DNA of 5,116 bases from Acidobacteriota bacterium (lineage in GTDB: Bacteria > Acidobacteriota > Terriglobia > Terriglobales > Acidobacteriaceae), in assembly GCA_003225655.1 (NCBI GenBank), contig QIAW01000307.1, forward strand, positions 1-5,116, read 5' to 3'. Below are positions 1-5,116 of this stretch, in pieces. The notes under the pieces were generated by a model. It saw only the letters and a program-made list of their open reading frames with translations, searched no databases and had not been told where the DNA came from. Both the position numbers and the translations under genes were made by a program. How positions within the stretch are numbered: the first letter of the stretch is position 1; the number at the start of each line of letters is the position of its first letter.

Positions 1-2171
1 ACAGCTTCGGAGCCCGCCGCAGCCGGAACACGAAAACCCAGATTGAGAAGCGCGTACCAGACGGCCGCCGAGGCCTTGGCATCACCCCGCCCCAGAAGTT
101 CGTAATAATCCACCTTGCCGAGGGCAACGTCAACGGGAAGCTCATGGGTGAGTTTCGTATCGTTTTCCGGATCGGGCATGTCGCGGAAGAAGGGTGAGTA
201 GCCGATGAGCGCCTTGTCGTTGCGGACCTTGGCTTGATCGGCAATGTCGGCATTCGTGGGAACAATGCTGGGGACTTTCTCAGGATATGAGGAGAATCGC
301 CCGCTAATCGGCAAACTGGTATTAAGCGCTGCGACATCTCCCCAGAAGCCTGAATGAAACTCTTCTCCGTAGAGAATGTGATATACCGTGCTTGATGCCG
401 GACCGGCCTTGCCCGCCATGACAGCCGCTCTTATATCGGGAATTTGTTCATCGTCGTTCGCCATCAGACTATAAGCAACGCCCAGGTCTTCTGCTTTCAT
501 CTGCGCGAGCAGCGTTTGTGGCGTGCTGTGGAACGCGCCTCCGTAATTCATGCCCAGGTGCACATCACCGTCGATCCAGCGGGTTGCAGGGTTATCCGGC
601 AAATGCAGAGTCGCCAGCTTGAAACGAACAATCTTGCTTTCGCCCGCCTTTAGTTTTATATCCAGACGTACAGGCACATGGAGCAGGCCGTTCGTAATCT
701 CTACGCGAGTCTTGCCGGGCGGAACAGTAATTGCTTCCGACGGCCGCAGCGGCGAAACATTCAGGTCGAAGTAATGGACTTCAAAGGGACGCTCTTTGCG
801 GTCGAAGCTGTCATCGGCATAGACCACAGCATTGTCGGGAGCGTAGGTCCGGCTGTCCGCCCCGGTAATAGAAACCCTGACCGGAGCCGCTGGGATGACG
901 GACTGCCCACCCTGCAATCGAATGCTGGCCATGGGCGCAAGGAATTTGCGCTCCTTCTGCGCGATCTGGCGCTGTTTTTCGCTCGCCACATCCCGCACCC
1001 ACAAAGAAAAATTTCCGCTTCGGGTGGAGATGAAGGCGAGTGATTTTCCATCAGGCGACCAGCGCGGATTGAAGTCATTCTCCTCTGCGCTCGGGCCGGG
1101 AAGCACCGCTGCTTCAGCCGTGCCGGCCTCAGCAGCAATCGTCCGGAGCTGATAATGTCCTGCTCCCTTGGGCGCTGCCAGATACGACGCATATACCACG
1201 CGCTTGCCGTCAGAAGACCAATCTGGTCTCGCCCTCCACGTCGTCTTTTCGTCGTAAATCTGGCGTGATTCCTCTTTCACAATCGGGGGCAGCCTGCGCG
1301 CCATCATGCCGAAAGGGCCCCGCGGAACCGGCGGCGGAGCCTCCACCAGCAGGGGGGTCGAGTTCATTCGCCACAAGCCGCCGGCGCCATTCGTGTGATT
1401 GTGGTTGGAAACAAAAATGATGTCTTTGCCGTCTGGCGACCATGTGGGGCTGATCTCATGATCAATGCCGCTGTAATAAACTCGCGGCAGAGTGCTGCGG
1501 GTCTCAGCCGTTAACCGCTGCACTTCTTTCAACTCTCTCTTGGCCGCATCGAACTGGGCCACGAAAATATGAAAGTGCTGGTTGGCCTGGGTGGAAACAA
1601 ACGCCACCCGTGTGCCGCTGCTCTTGGAGGCCGGCGACCACCGCGGCTCCACATTCACTGCGCCTGTTTTCGTCAGCGGTTTGCTTTGTCTCGTGGAAAG
1701 ATCCAGCAACCATAACTCGATGGCATCCTGATCGTATTTGGCATAAATCACCCATTTGCCGTCGGGAGAAACATCGGGCTGGTAGTCGTATCCGGGGCCA
1801 TTGGTAAGCTGCTCTGCTGTAGAAGAGTTCAGGCTCTGCCGCCAGAGTGAACCCTGCATGGAGAAGATGACACTTCCCGAATCGGGCATCCAAGCGACGG
1901 AACCCGGTCCGCTGGTCAGTTGCGGCAGGTACATCTCGCGATAGTAGACACTGTAAGGCAGGTCAATCTGCTTCAGGACCGGTAACCGTTGCGCTGGCAA
2001 CGGCAATATTGCAATCAAGATGGAACCCAGAATGCACGCGACGGCACAGATCGCCCTATGTTTAATTTCAATACAACTCTTGTTGTCCCGTGCGAACCCG
2101 CGCCAAAACTTGCGCAGCGGAATCGAGGGGCCACCCGGGGGTTCCCACCTTCTAACAATTTTCTCTCTCAA
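1..2171 (-). CDS. TolB-like PD40 beta-propeller fused to CehA/McbA-type metallohydrolase (3' end outside window)
   Basis: Partial gene: 723 codons are visible and the frame is still open at the window edge. Residues are numbered from a TTG at 2171. Residues about 40-58 form a hydrophobic segment (AICAVACILGSILIAILPLP) after a basic stretch, so the protein is probably exported or membrane-anchored with the rest outside the cytoplasm. Six PD40/WD40-like repeats follow, centred near W94, D137, W178, W244, W318 and W371 with the W-SPDGK pattern; these predict a six-bladed TolB-type propeller. Residues about 425-520 look like the beta-rich linker of this family (TYAPDNAVVYADDSFDR). A PHP-like metallohydrolase domain begins at W532, with D536-V-H538 as the likely first metal motif, then NYGG (542-545), AND-EQIPDI near 568-577 and EEFH (603-606). 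Family knowledge suggests hydrolysis of an unknown ester, amide or phosphate; substrate unknown. Where relatives usually have GYVHPF this protein has GYSPFF (657-662). No ATG lies near the signal; TTG 2171 has an AAGGA six bases upstream. Alternatives are TTG 2225 and ATG 2255. It sits 43 bases after the glycosyltransferase stop, so is probably cotranscribed. Confidence 0.85.
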   Translation of the reverse strand, partial: MREKIVRRWEPPGGPSIPLRKFWRGFARDNKSCIEIKHRAICAVACILGSILIAILPLPAQRLPVLKQIDLPYSVYYREMYLPQLTSGPGSVAWMPDSGSVIFSMQGSLWRQSLNSSTAEQLTNGPGYDYQPDVSPDGKWVIYAKYDQDAIELWLLDLSTRQSKPLTKTGAVNVEPRWSPASKSSGTRVAFVSTQANQHFHIFVAQFDAAKRELKEVQRLTAETRSTLPRVYYSGIDHEISPTWSPDGKDIIFVSNHNHTNGAGGLWRMNSTPLLVEAPPPVPRGPFGMMARRLPPIVKEESRQIYDEKTTWRARPDWSSDGKRVVYASYLAAPKGAGHYQLRTIAAEAGTAEAAVLPGPSAEENDFNPRWSPDGKSLAFISTRSGNFSLWVRDVASEKQRQIAQKERKFLAPMASIRLQGGQSVIPAAPVRVSITGADSRTYAPDNAVVYADDSFDRKERPFEVHYFDLNVSPLRPSEAITVPPGKTRVEITNGLLHVPVRLDIKLKAGESKIVRFKLATLHLPDNPATRWIDGDVHLGMNYGGAFHSTPQTLLAQMKAEDLGVAYSLMANDDEQIPDIRAAVMAGKAGPASSTVYHILYGEEFHSGFWGDVAALNTSLPISGRFSSYPEKVPSIVPTNADIADQAKVRNDKALIGYSPFFRDMPDPENDTKLTHELPVDVALGKVDYYELLGRGDAKASAAVWYALLNLGFRVPAAAGSEA

Positions 2172-2177
2172 TTCAAG

Positions 2178-2182
2178 TCCTT
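2178..2182 (-). promoter_or_regulatory. Ribosome binding site supporting the TTG start of the propeller-hydrolase gene
   Basis: The minus strand reads AAGGA, then six bases (CTTGAA), then TTG at 2171. The spacing is ideal, and this is the start closest to the signal-anchor segment. A competing in-frame TTG at 2225 has AAGGAG (2232-2237), also six bases upstream, but it lies inside the end of the preceding gene and would put about 57 residues before the hydrophobic segment. The choice between them is not settled by sequence alone. Confidence 0.45.
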
Positions 2183-2214
2183 GCTTGCCATAATGCGCGG
2201 ATATCCAGACAAAT

Positions 2215-3906
2215 TTATTTGCCAACCGAAACTCCTTCGGTGAGCGGAGCCCCATCGCAAGACGTTCGCGCCGAGATTCGGTATAAATCAAAGACAGGCG
2301 ACTGAAAAGAAGTTTCGAGCCGGAGCAGGCCGTCCCCAAGGCAGTTCCCGTGGGTCCCTTGCCTGGCCCGTTCTTGCATGATGGACGTCAATTCCTTGAC
2401 ATCATATTTCTTAATGAGCAAAAAATGTTCTTGCTCGGGAAAGTTCCCGGCATCGTAGCTGGGTATCTCCTGGTTGAAATAAAATCCCAGCCCGTACTGG
2501 ATTCCGCGCGGCACGTGAAAAACCGCCACTGGATCTCCGGTGTTCGCGAGATATCTGGCCGCTGGACGCGCCGATTGTGTGGCATCGACAACTGGAGCTG
2601 TAGTTTTCAGCAGAAGACCGGCTGCCGCCACGGCAAGACAAAGAGTGCTGACATAAATCGCCTGCCATCCGCGCCAAAATGCCAGGGCGGTTAATATTCC
2701 CGCCAGAATAACAGCCACCAGGACCGGCGCCTTCCACAGACTGAGCGAATGCAACTGGTGCGGAGCAAGCAAGATCGTAGGAGCCAGAAGAATCATCGCT
2801 CCTGCGGCCGCCACGGTGAGTGCGTGAGCGATCCACAAGCTGTAATTGCGTCGCCCTGAAGTGGATTCGCGGACAAAATACAAGATCGTCAGCAGAACCC
2901 AGGCTGGGATTGCGGGCAGAATGTATCCGGGGAGCTTGGATTGCGAAAGAGAAAAAAAGACAACCGGCAACACCGCCCAAACTGCGAGAAATTTCTGGAG
3001 ATCGTCGGCCGCGGGCTCTGCCTTAACGCCCGTACTTTTACGAAAAAAAGCCGGCACCACTCTGGCCCAGGCTGCCAGGGAAAATACCGTCCAGGGGAAC
3101 AGGCCCACCAGCAGCACGGGAAGGTAATACCAGAAAGGCTCTTCGTGATGGTAGAGATTGGTTCCAAAGCGCGCCAGGTTCTGCCGCAGAATAAATTCCT
3201 TAAAAAATTGCGGGTTGCGCAACTGCACCAGCACGTACCACGGCAACGCGGTCAGCAGAAAAACCAGGACGCCGGGCAGCCACAAGGTCTTGAGCACCAG
3301 CCGCGCATTCCTGCACAGCAGGGCAAAGCAGCCGATGACGAGAGCTGCCAGTAATGGCGCGATTGGTCCTTTGGCCAGCATACCTGCAGCCATAAAAAAA
3401 TAGAAAACCGCAAGCCACTTCTTTTGCTGTGTTTTAAACCACGCCAGCCATGCCAGCATGCCAAGCGTGAAGCAGGCGGCCAGCGGCATGTCGGTAGAAG
3501 CGGCATGCGCAAAACTGAAGAAGGCGGCAGCCGAGCAGGCAATCAGCGCGGTCTGAAGCTGCGTACCGGGACGAAAGCGGCGCATAAAGAGATGAAGCCC
3601 AGTAACCATCATGGTGGCAAACAAGGCAACCGGAATGCGCGCCGTCCAGTCACTCACGCCAAACAGACGATAGCTGGCCATCGCGCTCCAGTAATAGAGA
3701 ATGGGTTTTTCCAGCCACACCCGGCCGTGAAGCGTGGGCGAGACCCAGTCATGGCGCGCAAGCATCTCGCGCGCAATTTGCGCGTAGCGGGGCTCGTCGG
3801 CGCCTACTACACCGAAGGCGGCCAATCCATAGAAAAAAAAGAATGCGCAGAAAACGCCGGTCACCACCCACTCATGGAGCCGCGTTTTGCTTTGGGATAA
3901 GTTCAT
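2215..3906 (-). CDS. ArnT/PMT-like integral membrane glycosyltransferase (GT39 type)
   Basis: A complete 563-residue polytopic membrane protein, near the usual 500-600 of ArnT-type enzymes. These inner-membrane GT-C enzymes move a sugar from a polyprenyl phosphate carrier to a periplasmic acceptor such as lipid A, a glycan or a protein. TM1 is at about residues 12-34. It is followed by the signature first periplasmic loop: D37-E38-P-R-Y (catalytic acidic pair of the family), REMLARHDW, then the LEKP motif with E66-K67-P68. About a dozen hydrophobic segments follow, including AAGMLAKGPIAPLLAALVIG and a conserved-looking SQSKLPGYILP loop. From about residue 437 to the end is a soluble C-terminal domain of roughly 125 residues. 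ATG 3906 is chosen because it overlaps the stop of the upstream gene as ATGA; an upstream in-frame TTG at 3945 is less likely. No Shine-Dalgarno precedes the ATG, so translation is probably coupled to the phosphoesterase gene. The sugar and acceptor cannot be read from the sequence, and no arn, lipid A or undecaprenyl-sugar genes are visible, so arnT is not assigned. Confidence 0.9.
   Translation of the reverse strand: MNLSQSKTRLHEWVVTGVFCAFFFFYGLAAFGVVGADEPRYAQIAREMLARHDWVSPTLHGRVWLEKPILYYWSAMASYRLFGVSDWTARIPVALFATMMVTGLHLFMRRFRPGTQLQTALIACSAAAFFSFAHAASTDMPLAACFTLGMLAWLAWFKTQQKKWLAVFYFFMAAGMLAKGPIAPLLAALVIGCFALLCRNARLVLKTLWLPGVLVFLLTALPWYVLVQLRNPQFFKEFILRQNLARFGTNLYHHEEPFWYYLPVLLVGLFPWTVFSLAAWARVVPAFFRKSTGVKAEPAADDLQKFLAVWAVLPVVFFSLSQSKLPGYILPAIPAWVLLTILYFVRESTSGRRNYSLWIAHALTVAAAGAMILLAPTILLAPHQLHSLSLWKAPVLVAVILAGILTALAFWRGWQAIYVSTLCLAVAAAGLLLKTTAPVVDATQSARPAARYLANTGDPVAVFHVPRGIQYGLGFYFNQEIPSYDAGNFPEQEHFLLIKKYDVKELTSIMQERARQGTHGNCLGDGLLRLETSFQSPVFDLYRISARTSCDGAPLTEGVSVGK
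3903..3906 (-). other. ATGA stop-start overlap (translational coupling)
   Basis: On the minus strand the TGA stop of the phosphoesterase gene (3905-3903) overlaps the ATG of the glycosyltransferase (3906-3904) in the four-base arrangement ATGA. The bases just upstream (CACTCCCCTTC) have no purine-rich Shine-Dalgarno, which fits reinitiation by ribosomes finishing the upstream gene. Confidence 0.75.
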
Positions 3907-4871
3907 GAAGGGGAGTGCGTTGCAGAGGCGTGCGAGAGTATGCAACGCAGCTTGCCCAGAACGAGATTTTCAGCCGCCGCCAGAGGGCCTTCCACCGAGC
4001 ATCCGCTGGCGCATTCATGGCCGCCGCCACCCAGCTCATCCGCGACCGCTGCCACGTTGACTGCGCCTTTGCTGCGCAGGCTCACGCGAAACCTGCCGTT
4101 CTCAAGCTCGCGAAAAAATGCCGCCACCTCGATGCCGGCGTTGCCCAGCGCGTAGTTGACCAAGCCTTCGCAATCCTCGTCACTGGCCTGGCAGGCTGCC
4201 ATGTCTTCACGGGTCACATGCATCCACGCCAGCGCGCCGTCGCGCTTGAGGTTGCGCAGCGCCGCGCCCAGCAACAGGGTCTTGGAAATGGGATTGGAAA
4301 AATAAACCGCCTGCCCAATGCGGACCGGATCAGCTCCACAGCGCACCAGCTCTTCCGCCAGGGCAAAAGTGCGGTGATTGGTTCCGGAAAAGCGGAACGA
4401 ACCCGTATCCGTCAGCACGGCGGTGTAAAGGCAGGTTGCCATATCCGCCGTGATCTTCACGCCGGCCCTGCGCGCCAGATGGTACACCATCTCAGCGGTG
4501 GCGCACGCCGAAGGATCGATCCAATTCAGATTGGCAAAAGGACGTCCGCTGGCATGATGATCGATGTTGATCAGAAAAGGCCGCTCCAGCCCGCGCAAGC
4601 GCGTACGCTGCAAACTTTCGCATTCGAGAATAATAGCCGCCTCACAAGCCCCGTTGACCTCCGAAGCTTGAATCACCGATTCAGCTCGCGGCAAGCGGCG
4701 ATACAGCACAGGCACGCCATCGCTCAAGATAATTTGCGCCCGTTTGCCCAGCGCTTGCAGGATTTGAGAGCACGCCAGCACCGAGCCAATGGCATCTCCA
4801 TCCGGACGGGCGTGCGAGGTCAGCACGAAGGATTCGTGCTCGCTGATTTTCTTGATGACTTCGCCCACCAT
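3903..4871 (-). CDS. nrnA: DHH/DHHA1 phosphoesterase, NrnA-like oligoribonuclease / pAp phosphatase
   Basis: A complete 322-residue cytoplasmic protein, typical of NrnA (about 310-340). Known NrnA enzymes use Mn2+ to degrade RNA fragments of a few nucleotides and many also remove the 3' phosphate from pAp. DHH domain motifs in order: motif I SHARPDGDAIGS (H20, D24, D26); motif II ILECESLQRT with E83 where an Asp is usual; motif III IDHHASGR (D104-H105-H106); motif IV VLTDTGSFRFS (D155). The DHHA1 substrate-binding domain ends with the glycine-rich GGGGHECASG (291-300). ATG 4871 is chosen because AAGGGAG lies six bases upstream and motif I falls 20 residues in, as is normal; the frame is open back to an ATG at 5048, but that stretch overlaps rbfA and has no NrnA-like content. 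It lies 31 bases after rbfA, the common bacterial order, which supports the family call. The exact substrate (nanoRNA, pAp or cyclic dinucleotide product pGpG) is not decided by the sequence. Confidence 0.92.
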   Translation of the reverse strand: MVGEVIKKISEHESFVLTSHARPDGDAIGSVLACSQILQALGKRAQIILSDGVPVLYRRLPRAESVIQASEVNGACEAAIILECESLQRTRLRGLERPFLINIDHHASGRPFANLNWIDPSACATAEMVYHLARRAGVKITADMATCLYTAVLTDTGSFRFSGTNHRTFALAEELVRCGADPVRIGQAVYFSNPISKTLLLGAALRNLKRDGALAWMHVTREDMAACQASDEDCEGLVNYALGNAGIEVAAFFRELENGRFRVSLRSKGAVNVAAVADELGGGGHECASGCSVEGPLAAAENLVLGKLRCILSHASATHSPS

Positions 4872-4877
4872 TGGATG

Positions 4878-4884
4878 CTCCCTT
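4878..4884 (-). promoter_or_regulatory. Shine-Dalgarno of the NrnA-like gene
   Basis: The minus strand reads AAGGGAG, six bases (CATCCA), then ATG at 4871. It lies in the short gap after the rbfA stop and settles the start of the DHH gene against the longer open frame reaching 5048. Confidence 0.75.
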
Positions 4885-4902
4885 AGTTCAAAACTGTCTA
4901 TT

Positions 4903-5116
4903 CTATTTTTTCTTCTGGATCCGCTGCAACAGTTGCTCAATCCGTGTCTGGCGCGCTGTGGAGGTATCGAGCTGAAAGAAGATTTCGGGCGCATGCCGCA
5001 GCCCCCACCTTTCCACCAGTTGATGCCGGATGAATCCTCGCGCTGCATTCAAGCCCTGCAGGGTGCCGTCGGCTTCCTGTTCGCTCCCATCCACTTCCAC
5101 AAACACTCGCGCAGAT
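4903..5116 (-). CDS. rbfA: Ribosome-binding factor A, C-terminal part (5' end outside window)
   Basis: The last 71 or so codons of a gene entering from the right edge; RbfA is usually about 110-135 residues, so roughly half is present. RbfA is a small KH-like protein that binds the 30S subunit and assists late 16S rRNA 5'-end maturation, notably in cold adaptation. Visible family features: a beta strand ARVFVEVDG, then a helix LQGLNAARGFIRHQLVERW matching the RbfA pattern L-GL--A-GFIR--L, then LRHAPEIFFQLDTS matching the R--PEL-F--D-S strand, and a terminal helix RIEQLLQRIQKKK ending in a lysine tail. The true start is not in the window; the GTG at 5106 is an internal Val codon, not a start. 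Its position just upstream of a DHH phosphoesterase matches the nusA-infB-rbfA block found in many bacteria. Confidence 0.88.
   Translation of the reverse strand, partial: SARVFVEVDGSEQEADGTLQGLNAARGFIRHQLVERWGLRHAPEIFFQLDTSTARQTRIEQLLQRIQKKK

Noticed and set aside
761..1893. Several 77-143 codon open frames on the minus strand, and others on the plus strand, within the first 2 kb
   Set aside because: They are out of frame with the continuous propeller-hydrolase frame, whose PD40 repeats and hydrolase motifs are recognisable throughout.
3770..3784. Perfect inverted repeat CGCGCAA-T-TTGCGCG
   Set aside because: It lies inside the conserved YAQIAREM coding region of the glycosyltransferase; a 7-base arm with a one-base centre cannot form a useful hairpin and has no T tract, so it is not a terminator.
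3833..3840. Run of eight A (T8 on the coding strand), a possible slippage or phase-variation site
   Set aside because: It encodes consecutive Phe codons in TM1, other shorter A runs in the gene do the same, and there is no sign of an alternative frame being used.
3907..3945. Upstream TTG start (3945) for the glycosyltransferase
   Set aside because: It would overlap the DHH gene by 43 bases without a ribosome binding site; ATG 3906 forms the classic ATGA overlap.
3915..4886. A 323-codon open frame on the plus strand almost exactly opposite the NrnA-like gene
   Set aside because: The minus strand carries all DHH and DHHA1 motifs in order. The antisense translation is rich in Arg, His, Gln and Ala with no recognisable domain, as expected from the complement of a GC-rich gene.
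4872..4902. Possible terminator or promoter between rbfA and the DHH gene
   Set aside because: The 31-base gap has no hairpin and is taken up largely by the ribosome binding site; no convincing -35/-10 pair was seen.
4872..5048. N-terminal extension of the DHH gene to ATG 5048
   Set aside because: It overlaps rbfA out of frame, has no family-like sequence, and the ATG at 4871 has a strong, well-spaced Shine-Dalgarno.

Overview
The window holds four genes, all read from the minus strand (right to left) and packed with gaps of about 43 bases or less or small overlaps, so they look like one transcription unit. In transcription order they are: the 3' part of rbfA (ribosome maturation factor), a complete DHH/DHHA1 phosphoesterase of the NrnA type, a complete multi-pass membrane glycosyltransferase of the ArnT/PMT (GT39) type, and the 5' part of a large membrane-anchored or exported protein that joins a TolB-like PD40 beta-propeller to a CehA/McbA-type metallohydrolase domain. 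The first and last genes run off the window.

Organism: the sequence is moderately GC-rich. The rbfA-DHH order is common in bacteria (the nusA-infB-rbfA-DHH-truB block). The propeller plus CehA/McbA-like hydrolase architecture is, from memory, especially frequent in Acidobacteriota, so a soil acidobacterium (Terriglobia-like) is the best guess. This is inference from gene content; there is no rRNA or marker phylogeny here.

Layout: 5116-4903 rbfA C-terminal half; 31-base gap carrying a clear Shine-Dalgarno; 4871-3903 NrnA-like gene; 4-base ATGA overlap; 3906-2215 glycosyltransferase; 43-base gap; 2171 to beyond position 1 propeller-hydrolase. No stretch over 300 bases lacks a gene. I found no RNA gene, CRISPR array, insertion sequence, long repeat, promoter or convincing terminator.

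Functionally, the first two genes are housekeeping RNA functions (30S maturation; degradation of very short RNA and pAp). The next two are envelope functions (lipid-linked sugar transfer to a periplasmic acceptor; an exported hydrolase of unknown substrate). The shared feature is transcriptional linkage rather than an obvious pathway. I see no clearly novel defence or mobile system. The points most worth a second look are the apparent loss of a family His in the metallohydrolase, the unusual TTG start of that gene, and an Asp-to-Glu change in DHH motif II.
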